A DNA stretch of 64,000 nucleotides from Mycolicibacterium sp. CBMA 247. GTDB taxonomy: Bacteria; Actinomycetota; Actinomycetes; Mycobacteriales; Mycobacteriaceae. The stretch is taken from NCBI RefSeq assembly GCF_009729095.1, contig NZ_VTGX01000004.1:614131-678130 (forward strand), written 5' to 3'. A program made the position numbers and the translations under genes. The notes under the pieces were generated by a model. The model was not told the origin of the DNA and did no database searches. It was given only the letters and a program-made list of their open reading frames with translations. Shown piece after piece: positions 1 to 8,751 of the stretch. The first letter of the stretch is position 1, and the number at the start of each line of letters is the position of its first letter.

Positions 1-18
1 GAAACACAGCGTTTACAT

Positions 19-37
19 CGACGCAGTCGATGCGTCG
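19..37. terminator. short hairpin at the end of the first gene
   Basis: A 7-bp stem (CGACGCA / TGCGTCG) with a 5-nt loop directly abuts the stop codon of the minus-strand gene that follows. There is no clear U-tract, so a terminator role is only suggested by position. Confidence 0.3.
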
Positions 38-514
38 CTAAGCACGCACGTCGACGCGCAAGGCCTCGTGCTCGTCGAGAATGCGGCGCAACGCGGCATC
101 CATCGGATGGGCCGACGCAAGGTCGTGGCTGCAGCGGCGATCAACCGCGACCACCGTGCCCAGACGCAGGGGCGTGTGCTCGATCTGGTCGACGAGCGCG
201 TCGAACATCGTATGTGGGGTGGCGAGGTAGTAGAACCCGTGATGGGCGTCGGCGAATCGCGCGCCGTACATCAGACCGCACTGGGTGAAGACGAACAATT
301 CCGACGACGGGTGCACGGGGCCGAAGTGACCCAACTCCTCCTCACCCCACACCGCCGCCGCCAGCCGGGCCTGGGCCAACCGGTCCTGCACATCATCGGT
401 ACAGGCGATCAGGCGATGGACGAGGGTGCCCGCCGTCGACGGGTATTGATCGATCGCGGGCCTGAAATACCGCGCGAAAACATCGCCGAAGAAGTCATCC
501 CGCTGCTGGGCCAT
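38..514 (-). CDS. conserved hypothetical protein, 158 aa
   Basis: I do not recognise the family. The protein is soluble-looking, with no signal peptide or membrane segment, and has a His/Tyr/Phe-rich middle (HHGFYYLATPHTMFDALVDQ). An upstream ATG at 529 is possible, but the ATG at 514 is preceded at good distance by GGGGAG, so I chose it. It lies just downstream of, and in the same direction as, the HNH endonuclease gene and may be co-transcribed with it. Function unknown. Confidence 0.7.
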   Translation of the reverse strand: MAQQRDDFFGDVFARYFRPAIDQYPSTAGTLVHRLIACTDDVQDRLAQARLAAAVWGEEELGHFGPVHPSSELFVFTQCGLMYGARFADAHHGFYYLATPHTMFDALVDQIEHTPLRLGTVVAVDRRCSHDLASAHPMDAALRRILDEHEALRVDVRA

Positions 515-556
515 GGCGGCTCCCCACATTGAACTGACCCCTCAATTGTGCGCCCG

Positions 557-2029
557 TCATCCCCGCCGCGGAGGAGCTTTGGACCGCTGGGCCGCACGGG
601 CATTGTTGAGCGCGCGTTCGGTCCTGATCTGGTGGGCCACCTGCGCGGCACGGGTCCGCTTCCGCCTGGGCATCATGGCCCCGCGGTTGCGGGAATTGTT
701 CGGCGCTCGCGACGCCGGCGGCAATGCCCGGGTGGCGGCACTCCACCCTGGGAAGAACAACCGACCACCCGGCCTGACGGTGTAGGTCCGCTTGCCAGGG
801 GACGTCCAGATCACGGTGCCGTCAGGCTGTTGAGAGTCCGACCAACCAACCCAGAATGTCTTCAGAAGATGATGACTCCTGCACAGGCACTTTGTATTTG
901 ACGGGTGCGTGACCCCGTCGGGATACGGTGTCGTGTGGTCGATGTCGCAATACTCGGCCGGCCGGTCACAGCCCGGGAAGGTGCATGTCATATCGCGCAT
1001 GCGGACGAACGCGGCCAGGGCATTCGACGGCCGGTACCGGGGCTCGGCCTGCTCGCAAGGCTGCTTGAGTTCGCGCACGACGGCACCCGCAGCGATGAGC
1101 CCCGCCAGCAGCGGGGTGGGAAGCACGCCGCCACCGATGATCACCGCGCTGGACGGACCGGCGGCGGGGCGCTCATCCAACGGAATCGGTGCGGACTCGT
1201 CGTCGCCCGACAGGTACGGATCAGGTTCTGCCTGCACCGCGGCGGATTCGGCCAACACGTATATCACCGTGTTCGCCGCCCGCGCGTCGGGCACCGCCGC
1301 CGGGCATTCGGCCCCACCGCACTGACAACTCAGTGCGTCGCCGCCCGCGGCCAGCACCCCGAGCGCGTCGGCGCGACGCTGCCCCAGGGTGCGCGGATCG
1401 TCCTGACACACGCCGTCGATCAGGTGAGCCAACCGCTTGCGCAGGGCCGCCGCGTCGGTGGCGAACAACCGGCCGTACAGCGAGGCGGTGCCACTGGCGT
1501 CATCGGGCTTACCGAGGCCCACATCGCGACTGCGGGCGGCCTCCCGGGTACGCCGACGCGCGCCCGGGTCGTGGCGGTCGATCAGGGTGTCGATGCTCTG
1601 CTCGAGCTTGACCACCGACAGCGGCCCCCACTCGGCGACGCGATCGGCCAGTGCCGCGTCGATCAATCCCAGCGCCTCGGCATCCCGCACCAGATGGGTG
1701 CGCCACGTGATGGTCGAGACGAGCCGCGAGCCGACCCGCCCCTGGTCGAACATGGCCGACACCCGCGGGAACCGCTCCCGCAGGGCCACGGCGATCCGCA
1801 TTTCCCGAGAGGCAGCACGGACGCCGATGTTCATCGCCGCGCCTACCTCGGCGGCGGCGGCATCCCAGTAGTCACACGCCCAGTACAGAGCCTCGTCGTC
1901 CTGCTCGGCGACTTCCCGCTCCACCATTTCTGCAATCACTCGCAGCCGACGTGCCGCCGCGGCGGCCTCGTCGCGGGTGGCGTTCTCGAGCTCGGCGGTA
2001 AGAGCCGCACGATCGAGGCTATCGAACAT
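557..2029 (-). CDS. DUF222 / HNH endonuclease domain protein (13E12 repeat family)
   Basis: The 490-aa protein has the DUF222 helical region over most of its length and a C-terminal HNH nuclease module at about residues 349-388. The module reads CTFPGC, then CDIDHTTPYPDG, then CLCRSHH, so the zinc-binding Cys pairs and the catalytic His cluster are all present. Mycobacterial genomes carry many copies of this family (13E12 repeats), and the biological role is unsettled. A basic tail rich in Arg/Lys follows. The open frame extends far upstream, but the ATG at 2029 gives the family's usual N-terminus (MFDSLDRAAL). The gene is divergent from the SDR at 2174. Confidence 0.88.
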   Translation of the reverse strand: MFDSLDRAALTAELENATRDEAAAAARRLRVIAEMVEREVAEQDDEALYWACDYWDAAAAEVGAAMNIGVRAASREMRIAVALRERFPRVSAMFDQGRVGSRLVSTITWRTHLVRDAEALGLIDAALADRVAEWGPLSVVKLEQSIDTLIDRHDPGARRRTREAARSRDVGLGKPDDASGTASLYGRLFATDAAALRKRLAHLIDGVCQDDPRTLGQRRADALGVLAAGGDALSCQCGGAECPAAVPDARAANTVIYVLAESAAVQAEPDPYLSGDDESAPIPLDERPAAGPSSAVIIGGGVLPTPLLAGLIAAGAVVRELKQPCEQAEPRYRPSNALAAFVRMRDMTCTFPGCDRPAEYCDIDHTTPYPDGVTHPSNTKCLCRSHHLLKTFWVGWSDSQQPDGTVIWTSPGKRTYTVRPGGRLFFPGWSAATRALPPASRAPNNSRNRGAMMPRRKRTRAAQVAHQIRTERALNNARAAQRSKAPPRRG

Positions 2030-2173
2030 ATGTTCGAGTATGCCAGAGGCATACGACACGCGCTGGACAACCGCGAACACACTCAGCAGAACGACTAGAA
2101 CGTGTTTCAGAAATGCCCCGCGATCACCAACCGACACTGCTAGCGTGGCGCCGAACAAGGGAATGGAGCGTAG

Positions 2174-2965
2174 GTGATTCTCGACAGATTCCGACTGGAC
2201 GACAAGGTTGCGATCGTCACCGGGGCGGGGCGTGGACTGGGTGCGGCGACCGCGCTCGCCTTCGCCGAGGCCGGTGCCGACGTGCTCATCGCGGCCCGCA
2301 CACAGGCCCAACTCGACGAGGTGGCAAGCCAGATCGCAGACACCGGGCGACGGGCGCACGTCGTCGTCGCCGACCTGGCCCACCCCGAGGCCACCGCGGA
2401 ACTCGCAGCCGCCGCGGTGGAGGCGTTCGGAAAGCTCGACATCGTGGTGAACAACGTCGGTGGCACCATGCCGGCCCCGCTGTTGAACACGTCCACCAAG
2501 GATCTGCGCGACGCCTTCACGTTCAACGTGTCGACCGCGCACGCACTGACCTGTGCGGCGGTGCCGCTGATGCTCGAACACTCCGGCGGCGGCAGCATCA
2601 TCAACATCACCTCCACGGTGGGACGCCTGGCCGGGCGCGGATTCGCCGCCTACGGCACCGCCAAAGCAGCCCTCGCGCACTACACCCGGCTGTCCGCACT
2701 GGATCTGTGCCCGCGCATCCGCGTCAATGCGATCGCGCCCGGCTCGATCCTGACCTCAGCCCTCGACATCGTCGCCTCCAACGACGCCCTGCGCGATCCG
2801 ATGGAGAAGGCCACACCGCTGCGCCGACTCGGCGATCCGGCCGACATCGCCGCCGCCGCGGTGTATCTGGCCTCCCCGGCAGGCGGCTATCTGACCGGCA
2901 AGGTGCTTGAGGTCGACGGCGGCCTGAACATGCCCAATCTCGACCTGCCCATCCCCGACCTCTGA
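2174..2965 (+). CDS. SDR family oxidoreductase (Rv0927c-like)
   Basis: Classical short-chain dehydrogenase/reductase of 263 aa. The NAD(P)-binding motif TGAGRGLG is at residues 16-23, NNVG at 93-96, and the catalytic Ser147-Tyr160-Lys164 set is intact. From memory it closely resembles M. tuberculosis Rv0927c. The GTG start at 2174 gives the expected MILDRFRL N-terminus. The stop lies 8 nt before the GTG of the next gene, so the two form an operon, matching the Rv0927c-Rv0926c pair. The substrate is unknown. Confidence 0.9.
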   Translation: MILDRFRLDDKVAIVTGAGRGLGAATALAFAEAGADVLIAARTQAQLDEVASQIADTGRRAHVVVADLAHPEATAELAAAAVEAFGKLDIVVNNVGGTMPAPLLNTSTKDLRDAFTFNVSTAHALTCAAVPLMLEHSGGGSIINITSTVGRLAGRGFAAYGTAKAALAHYTRLSALDLCPRIRVNAIAPGSILTSALDIVASNDALRDPMEKATPLRRLGDPADIAAAAVYLASPAGGYLTGKVLEVDGGLNMPNLDLPIPDL

Positions 2966-2973
2966 GGAGAAGT

Positions 2974-4050
2974 GTGACCATTCGTGTAGCGGCGATCGGT
3001 ACCGGAAACGTCGGCAAGCATGCATTGGCGCAGCTGGTCACCAATCCGGACTACGAACTCACCGGCGTCTGGGTGTCCTCGTCCTCCAAGGCCGGCAAGG
3101 ACGCCGGAGAGCTTGCCGGACTTGATGTTTCGACGGGAGTCCTGGCCACCGACGATCTCGACGCGATCCTGGCCGACAAGCCGGACTGCGTCGTCTACAC
3201 GGCGCTGGCCGACAACCGGCTGCCCGAGGCCCTTGAGGACTACCGGCGCATCCTGGCTGCCGGGGTCAACGTGGTGGCCAGCTCCGCGGTGTTCCTGCAG
3301 TACCCGTGGCAGGTCCTGCCCGCCGAGCTCATCGAGCCCATCGAGACCGCGGCGCGAGAGGGCTGTTCGACACTCTTTGTCAACGGCATCGACCCCGGAT
3401 TCGCCAATGACCTTCTGCCCCTTGCCCTTGCCGGCACCTGCCAGCGGATCGAGCAGATCCGTTGCATGGAGATCGTCGACTACGCGACCTACAACAGCGC
3501 GGCGGTGATGTTCGATGTGATGGGCTTCGGCAAGCCGATCGACGAAACCCCGATGCTGCTGCAACCGGGCGTGCTGAGCCTGGCCTGGGGTTCGGTGGTC
3601 CGGCAGCTGGCCGCCGGCCTGGGCCTCGAGCTCGACGAGGTGACCGAGGAGCACACCCGGGTACCGGCTCCGGAGGACTTCGACATCGCGGCCGGGCACA
3701 TCCCGGCAGGCACCACCGCCGCACTGCGATTCGAGGTACGCGGCATGCGCGACGGCAAGCCGGCCGTGGTGCTCGAGCATGTGACCCGGCTGCGCGACGA
3801 CCTGTGCCCCGAATGGCCCCAGCCCGCCCAGGAAGGCGGCTCATACCGGGTCGTGGTGACCGGTGAACCGTCCTACACGCTGGACCTGTGCCTGAGCAGC
3901 CCCAACGGCGACCACAACCACGCGGGCCTGGTCGCAACGGCGGCGCGAGTGGTCAATGCGATCCCGGCGGTGGTGGCTGCGGACCCGGGTATCAGAACCA
4001 CCCTCGACCTACCATTGATCACTGGCCGGGGTCTGTACGCCGCCGGCTAG
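2974..4050 (+). CDS. NAD(P)-dependent dihydrodipicolinate reductase-like protein (Rv0926c-like)
   Basis: 358 aa with an N-terminal Rossmann fold (GTGNVGK, residues 9-15) of the DapB/amine-dehydrogenase type, followed by a C-terminal dimerisation-type domain. It is much longer than true DapB (about 245 aa) and lacks an obvious DapB substrate motif, so it is probably a paralogue acting on another imine or ketone. The GTG start has a strong GAGGAGA ribosome site, with the SDR stop codon just before it. Gene order matches Rv0926c beside Rv0927c in M. tuberculosis (from memory). Confidence 0.85.
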   Translation: MTIRVAAIGTGNVGKHALAQLVTNPDYELTGVWVSSSSKAGKDAGELAGLDVSTGVLATDDLDAILADKPDCVVYTALADNRLPEALEDYRRILAAGVNVVASSAVFLQYPWQVLPAELIEPIETAAREGCSTLFVNGIDPGFANDLLPLALAGTCQRIEQIRCMEIVDYATYNSAAVMFDVMGFGKPIDETPMLLQPGVLSLAWGSVVRQLAAGLGLELDEVTEEHTRVPAPEDFDIAAGHIPAGTTAALRFEVRGMRDGKPAVVLEHVTRLRDDLCPEWPQPAQEGGSYRVVVTGEPSYTLDLCLSSPNGDHNHAGLVATAARVVNAIPAVVAADPGIRTTLDLPLITGRGLYAAG

Positions 4051-4074
4051 ACCCCCGTTGGAAGGACTGCTCCA

Positions 4075-4323
4075 ATGAAGTCTCGCCTCACCGGTTGGCT
4101 GATGGCCGGCGGCGCTTCTGCGACGATTGCCATGGCTCCGCTGGCCTCGGCAGAACCCAACGAACCTCACTTGTTGCCTCAATGCGAGGTGACCGGCGGC
4201 AGCTCGGTCGAGGGTGGCCAGACCACCGACTGCGAGTCGCCGGGCAATGTTCAGATCGACTCGACACCGCCGGAGCCCGGATACGGGATGTTCCCCTGGG
4301 ACGACGACTTTTTCGCCCTCTGA
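4075..4323 (+). CDS. small secreted protein, 82 aa
   Basis: It has a Sec signal peptide: MKSRLTGW start, a hydrophobic stretch and an Ala-Ser-Ala cleavage site at about residue 26. The mature part is about 56 aa, acidic, with two Cys (PQCEVTGG and TDCESPG) that could form one disulfide, and ends in an acidic-aromatic tail (WDDDFFAL). It lies 24 nt after the reductase gene. It belongs to the type of small exported protein common in mycobacteria, with no assigned function. Confidence 0.75.
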   Translation: MKSRLTGWLMAGGASATIAMAPLASAEPNEPHLLPQCEVTGGSSVEGGQTTDCESPGNVQIDSTPPEPGYGMFPWDDDFFAL

Positions 4324-4378
4324 CCAGCGTCGACAGTACGGATCGGACGTAGACTTACTCCAGCGATCGGAGTAGGTC

Positions 4379-4606
4379 ATGACCAACATGTCTCGGTACC
4401 TGGCCGCGTTGCTGGCGGTGCCGTGTTTGGCGATTCTCACCGCCCCAGCCGGCGCGGCCGCACCCAAGTGCACCAACACCGGACCTAACACCACGCAGTG
4501 CCAGACCAATGGCAGCACTGCGATCGTGACCTCACCGCCGGCGATGAACTACCGCCCCTGGTACGGCTGGGGGTTCGGTCTCGGCGGCATCGTCATCGGT
4601 TGGTGA
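4379..4606 (+). CDS. small secreted protein, 75 aa
   Basis: Signal peptide (MTNMSRYLAAL, a hydrophobic core, then a cut near AGA-AAP around residue 27). The mature peptide is about 48 aa with a Cys pair (KCTNTGPNTTQCQTNGS) and a Trp/Gly-rich tail (YGWGFGLGGIVIGW). Its layout resembles that of the 82-aa protein just upstream: exported, one Cys pair, aromatic end. The two may be diverged relatives. Function unknown. Confidence 0.75.
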   Translation: MTNMSRYLAALLAVPCLAILTAPAGAAAPKCTNTGPNTTQCQTNGSTAIVTSPPAMNYRPWYGWGFGLGGIVIGW

Positions 4607-4640
4607 CACCTCTTTTTGCGCACCCTGACGGTCTCGCCTG

Positions 4641-4659
4641 CAAGTTTCGGGTAACCTAA
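4641..4659 (+). promoter_or_regulatory. DtxR-family (IdeR/MntR-type) metal box upstream of mntH
   Basis: The 19-mer CAAGTTTCGGGTAACCTAA matches the IdeR consensus TTAGGTTAGGCTAACCTAA at 14 of 19 positions by direct comparison, with a nearly perfect right half (GTAACCTAA). It ends 38 nt before the TTG start of the manganese transporter gene, a typical place for metal-dependent repression. Whether IdeR or MntR binds it cannot be told from sequence. Confidence 0.5.
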
Positions 4660-4697
4660 CTTTTCTATTCGTATACCCGGATCGAAAGCTGGAGCCG

Positions 4698-5924
4698 TTG
4701 CTGGAGGACACCAAGGCGCGCACGACGCCGAGCTGGATGCTGCTCGGACCGGCATTCGTCGCCGCGATCGCCTACGTCGACCCGGGCAATGTGGCGGCCA
4801 ATGTCAGCGCGGGAGCGCAGTTCGGCTACCTACTGGTCTGGGTGATCGTGGTGGCCAACGCCATGGCCGGCCTGGTGCAGTACCTCTCGGCCAAGCTGGG
4901 CCTGGTCACCGGTCGCTCGCTACCCGAGGTGGTCGCCGACCACACCCGCACACCGACCCGCATCGCCTACTGGCTGCAGGCCGAATTTGTCGCCATCGCA
5001 ACCGATCTCGCCGAAGTCGTGGGCGGGGCGATCGCGCTGTACCTACTGTTCGATCTGCCCCTGCTGCTGGGCGGAGTCATCACCGGCGTGGTGTCACTAC
5101 TGCTGCTGAGCCTGCAGAACCGCAAGGGGCAACGCGCATTCGAGCGGGTGATCACCGGACTGCTGATGGTCATCGCGATCGGCTTTTTGACCAGCCTGTT
5201 CGTCGAAACTCCCCCGGTTGCCGAGGTCGCAGCCGGGCTGATCCCCCGGTTCGAGGGCGCCGAAAGCCTGCTGCTGGCCACGGCGATGCTCGGCGCCACG
5301 GTAATGCCGCACGCGGTCTACCTGCACTCCGGCTTGGCCCGCGACCGACACGGCCACCCCGAACCGGGTGCCCGGCGGCGACTGCTGTTGCGGGTGACCC
5401 GCTACGACGTCGGGCTGGCGATGCTGCTGGCCGGTGCGGTGAACCTGGCCATGCTGCTGGTCGCGGCTACCAACCTGCAGGGACGCGACAACACCGACTC
5501 GATCGAGGGGGCGCACGCCGCCGTCCGCGACACCCTGGGCCCGACGGTTGCACTGCTGTTCGCCATCGGGCTGCTGGCCTCCGGTTTGGCGTCCACCTCG
5601 GTCGGTGCCTATGCGGGCGCAATGATCATGCAGGGACTGCTCCGGCGGTCCTATCCGCTGTTGCTGCGCCGAGTTGTCACGCTGATCCCGGCCTTGGCCA
5701 TCCTGGCGATCGGCGTCGACCCCAGCCGAGCGCTGGTGCTGTCACAGGTTGTGCTGTCCTTCGGCATACCGCTGGCATTGATCCCACTGGTGCGGCTGAC
5801 CAGCAACGCAACCCTGATGGGTGACGACGTCAACCACAGGGTCACCACGGCCCTCGGCTGGGGCGTGGCCGCGCTGATCAGTGCGCTCAACGTCGTGCTG
5901 ATCTACCTGATCGTGACGGGCTGA
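4698..5924 (+). CDS. mntH: NRAMP-family Mn2+/divalent metal transporter MntH
   Basis: 408-aa polytopic membrane protein of the NRAMP family that imports Mn2+ (and other divalent metals) with protons. The family signature in TM1 is clear: AIAYVDPGNVAANVSAGA at about residues 24-41, containing the DPGN metal-binding motif. MPHAVYLHSGLARDR (TM6 MPH motif) lies near residues 203-217. About 11 membrane segments fill the length, usual for bacterial MntH. I used the TTG at 4698, with GGAG very close upstream; the ATG at Met14 is less likely because homologues extend before it. It corresponds to Rv0924c by position and similarity. Confidence 0.93.
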   Translation: MLEDTKARTTPSWMLLGPAFVAAIAYVDPGNVAANVSAGAQFGYLLVWVIVVANAMAGLVQYLSAKLGLVTGRSLPEVVADHTRTPTRIAYWLQAEFVAIATDLAEVVGGAIALYLLFDLPLLLGGVITGVVSLLLLSLQNRKGQRAFERVITGLLMVIAIGFLTSLFVETPPVAEVAAGLIPRFEGAESLLLATAMLGATVMPHAVYLHSGLARDRHGHPEPGARRRLLLRVTRYDVGLAMLLAGAVNLAMLLVAATNLQGRDNTDSIEGAHAAVRDTLGPTVALLFAIGLLASGLASTSVGAYAGAMIMQGLLRRSYPLLLRRVVTLIPALAILAIGVDPSRALVLSQVVLSFGIPLALIPLVRLTSNATLMGDDVNHRVTTALGWGVAALISALNVVLIYLIVTG

Positions 5925-5941
5925 ATCATTAACATCGAGTG

Positions 5942-6757
5942 ATGCCCAACGATTTCCGCTTTGGCGTCAGCCTGCGCGCCGCCGAATCCCAATCCCAGAT
6001 TGCCGACGCGGCGCGACGTGCCGAAGACCTCGGCTTCGACGTGCTCAACGTGCCCGACCATCTCGGTGCCCCCGCACCTTTCCCCACGCTGACCGCGATC
6101 GCCGCCGCGACCAACACGTTGCGCGTCGGGACATTCGTGCTCAATGCCGCCTTCTACAAGCCCGCGCTGCTGGCCCGCGACGCCACCGCCCTGCGGGATC
6201 TGTCCGGTGGACGTTTCGACCTCGGCCTCGGCGCCGGCTATGTGCGTGAGGAGTTCGAGGCCGCCGAACTGCCGTTCCCCAGTGCGCGCGACCGCATCGA
6301 TTACCTGCGCCACACCACCGAATACCTGCAGGAGCACGCACCCGATATCCCGATCCTGATCGCGGGCAACGGCGACCGGCTGCTGACCGTGGCCGCCCAG
6401 ACCGCCGACATCGTCGGCCTCACCGGCGGCGACCATGTCGACGGTGACCCGCTGGCCGACCGAATTTCCTTCCTGCGCAACGCCGCCGGGGACCGGTTTG
6501 ACAAGCTGGAGCTCAACATCGCCGTCACCGCGATGCCCGCGCCCGGCAGCGAGATGCCCAATCTCAAGATGCCCCGGCATTTCCTGCCGGATCTCACCGA
6601 CGAAGAACTGCTGCGGCACCCCGGGGTGCTGTCGGGTTCGGTCAGCGCCATCGCCGACCACCTGCGCGCTCTGCGTGAGAAATACGGGATCAGCTACATC
6701 ATCGTGCAGATCGCCCACGCCGAGGCGTTCGGGAAGGTGATCGCCGAACTCCGCTAA
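5942..6757 (+). CDS. LLM-class F420-dependent oxidoreductase
   Basis: 271-aa luciferase-like TIM barrel. The N-terminal FRFGVSLRAAES, LGFDVLNVPDHLG and SGGRFDLGLGAGYVREEF motifs are typical of the actinobacterial F420-dependent subgroup with short length (TIGR03621 type). GTG at 5939 directly precedes ATG at 5942, and I chose the ATG. It follows mntH by 17 nt but the link seems incidental. The substrate is unknown. Confidence 0.85.
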   Translation: MPNDFRFGVSLRAAESQSQIADAARRAEDLGFDVLNVPDHLGAPAPFPTLTAIAAATNTLRVGTFVLNAAFYKPALLARDATALRDLSGGRFDLGLGAGYVREEFEAAELPFPSARDRIDYLRHTTEYLQEHAPDIPILIAGNGDRLLTVAAQTADIVGLTGGDHVDGDPLADRISFLRNAAGDRFDKLELNIAVTAMPAPGSEMPNLKMPRHFLPDLTDEELLRHPGVLSGSVSAIADHLRALREKYGISYIIVQIAHAEAFGKVIAELR

Positions 6758-6817
6758 ACCCCCGACACGCATGGCACGACATCACTGGAGCGACAAGGGA
6801 TTTGGGAACACCACGGT

Positions 6818-7348
6818 TCAGACCCCTGCCTGCCCGTCGATACGTTCGCGGATCAAGTCAGCATGCCCACAATGGCGGGCGTACTCGGCGATCATGTGGG
6901 TGTAGATCCAGCGCAAACTCACCTCCCCGCCCATGAATGCGCTGGTGTCATCGAGCCCACGCGCCGCGCTGTTGATGCGTGCCTGTTTGATCTCGTCCTG
7001 CCAGATCTTTGCGGCAGCGCGGTATGACGACTGTGCCGACACCTCGAAACCACCGTCGTGGCCGTCGGGATTGTCCCGTGGCCCGAAAATCGGCGGCACC
7101 TGTTCACCGTTGAGCACCCTGCGAAACCAATTCCGTTCCACTTCCGCCGCGTGCTGCACCAGGCCCAGCAAGGTCAACCCCGACGGCGGCACCGACGCAG
7201 AACGTAACTGCTCGTCATCGAGTCCTTCGCACTTCAGCGCCAGCGTGACGCGGTAGAAGTCCAGCCAGCTCTCCAGCGTCGTACGCTCATCGGCATTCAG
7301 TGGCGGCATCGGCCGCTCAATCGAGGTCACGCCCAATGATGCTGCCAT
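6818..7348 (-). CDS. DinB family protein (DUF664-type)
   Basis: Four-helix DinB/DUF664 protein of about 176 aa. WLDFYRVTLALKCEGL opens the domain, VQHAAEVERNWFRRVL carries the first metal-binding His (helix 2), and HMIAEYARHCGHADLIRERIDG carries the second His cluster. The family includes mycothiol- or bacillithiol-dependent S-transferases. The start is uncertain: ATG 7378, 7360 and 7348 and GTG 7330 are all in frame. I chose ATG 7348 because CGGGG lies upstream. A broken relative of its C-terminal end is found at 10502-10603. Confidence 0.8.
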   Translation of the reverse strand: MAASLGVTSIERPMPPLNADERTTLESWLDFYRVTLALKCEGLDDEQLRSASVPPSGLTLLGLVQHAAEVERNWFRRVLNGEQVPPIFGPRDNPDGHDGGFEVSAQSSYRAAAKIWQDEIKQARINSAARGLDDTSAFMGGEVSLRWIYTHMIAEYARHCGHADLIRERIDGQAGV

Positions 7349-7463
7349 GCGCCCCGACATCGCGGTCGCACGCAACACCTAGAGAACCGCGCTGTAGCGG
7401 TGTTACGTTGACGTCTACAAGTGTTGCTTCGAAAGCCGTCCAACCGACGGGGAGGCGGACATC

Positions 7464-7931
7464 ATGCCCATGGAAGGCTCTGTCACGCTGCGGATGTCTG
7501 CGCCAGCGGAACGAATCTGGGACCTCATCTCCGATGTCCGCAACACCGGAAAGTTCTCACCCGAGGTGATGGAAGCGGAGTGGCTCGGCGGTGCGACCGG
7601 TCCCGCACTCGGCGCGCGGTTCCGAGGCCACGTCAAGCGGAACGAGATCGGGCCCATTTATTGGACAACCTGCAAGGTGACGGCCTGTGATCCCGGGCGT
7701 GAGTTCGGCTTCGCAGTCCTTTTGGGCGACCGAGCAGTCAACAACTGGCACTACCGGCTGACGCCGGCCGGAACCGAGACTGAGGTCACCGAATCTTTCC
7801 GGATGACCCCGGGAGCTTTCACCACGCTGTTCTCGGTACTCGGGGGCCAACTCCGCCAGCGCCGCAACGTCCGCGATATGGGTAAGACCCTCGAACGGAT
7901 CAAGGCCGTCGTGGAGACCGCCGAGCAATAG
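7464..7931 (+). CDS. SRPBCC (START-like) family protein, polyketide-cyclase type
   Basis: 155 aa with the typical cyclase/START pattern: a first strand MEGSVTLRMSAPAERIWDLI, then WLGGATGPALGARFRGH, EFGFAVLLGD, NNWHYRLTP and a long C-terminal helix. The fold binds hydrophobic ligands, but no catalytic residues can be assigned. The start ATG at 7464 fits the family length of about 145-155 aa. It is divergent from the DinB gene and convergent with the SnoaL-like gene. Role unknown. Confidence 0.82.
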   Translation: MPMEGSVTLRMSAPAERIWDLISDVRNTGKFSPEVMEAEWLGGATGPALGARFRGHVKRNEIGPIYWTTCKVTACDPGREFGFAVLLGDRAVNNWHYRLTPAGTETEVTESFRMTPGAFTTLFSVLGGQLRQRRNVRDMGKTLERIKAVVETAEQ

Positions 7932-7972
7932 CCCGAGCCTGAGGCGAAATGTTGATTCGGTAGCGATCCGTC

Positions 7973-8404
7973 TCAGTTCGGAGCCGGCATCGGCGGGAGG
8001 GCATCGACGACGGGCGTATTCTGCGCCGCGGCGACCCACCACTTCTCGCCATGCCGGACCAATACGTACATCGCCATCTCGCTGAATCCGTCGTCGAGCG
8101 CGCTGCGGCGAATCTGCGCAACCACAACTCCCGGTGCGGGACAGATCACCTGCGCGGGTTCAAAGCGCGATGCGGGCACCACCGGGGGTCCGCTCATCAT
8201 CCGACGATGGATTGGGTTGAGGTTGGAATAGCCCTTGAGCACCATGCCTTTTGGCGTGCCCCATAGGATGTCGGCTGCAAACATTCCGTCGTACACGTCG
8301 GCGTTTCCGGTGTCGCCGCCACGCTGAAGATGGTCAATCAGATCGCGCACCGCCTGGGCGCCGTCGGCAGTTGCGTCATCCAAGTTTGGACGTTGAGTCA
8401 TCAT
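7973..8404 (-). CDS. SnoaL-like / NTF2-fold protein (SgcJ/DUF4440 type)
   Basis: 143 aa of the NTF2-like cone fold. The N-terminal helix (AVRDLIDHLQRGGDTGNADVY), the DGMFAADILWGTPKG motif and the C-terminal sheet (VIRRS-type, MAMYVLVRHGEKWWVAAAQNT) match the SgcJ/EcaC or DUF4440 families. These are small enzymes or ligand-binding proteins, often of unknown role. The second Met of the MM start could equally be used. No operon partner is visible. Confidence 0.8.
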   Translation of the reverse strand: MMTQRPNLDDATADGAQAVRDLIDHLQRGGDTGNADVYDGMFAADILWGTPKGMVLKGYSNLNPIHRRMMSGPPVVPASRFEPAQVICPAPGVVVAQIRRSALDDGFSEMAMYVLVRHGEKWWVAAAQNTPVVDALPPMPAPN

Positions 8405-8751
8405 CGCTGAAACCTATGACCCCAAGCGCGCTTGAGGTCAAGGCCAGCCATGGCGGAGGCCCCGATACAACCAATTCACGGTGGTAGCCGTCGTTGTCGG
8501 TTGCCGCCACCGGTCGCGGGGTGATGTCGCCGGCCAGGCTCGGTCACACTGGTGCGCCAGATTCCTCAAAGGAATCCGCACCGCGACAAGCAAACTCCGA
8601 CCTCATCGACACTCGCCCGCTGCGCGACACTGTTGCGAAGGACCTCCTATGACATTTGGTGTCAAACCGTGACGGTTGGCAGGCAACGGTTCTTCGGTGG
8701 GCCATGACTGCCCGGCTAGTGTCGAATGCAGACGCGTAAGGGAGTGAGCTG
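8405..8751. other. intergenic region without a supportable gene
   Basis: About 350 nt between divergent genes. No reading frame looks like a protein. A short interrupted palindrome TGACA-TTTGG-TGTCA lies at 8650-8664, about 90 nt upstream of the MFS start, and could be an operator, but nothing else supports this. Confidence 0.5.

Noticed and set aside
905..2098. Long plus-strand open frames opposite the HNH gene, and many similar long antisense frames across the window
   Set aside because: They are mirror frames of high-GC coding sequence with Arg/Pro/Gly-rich, domainless translations.
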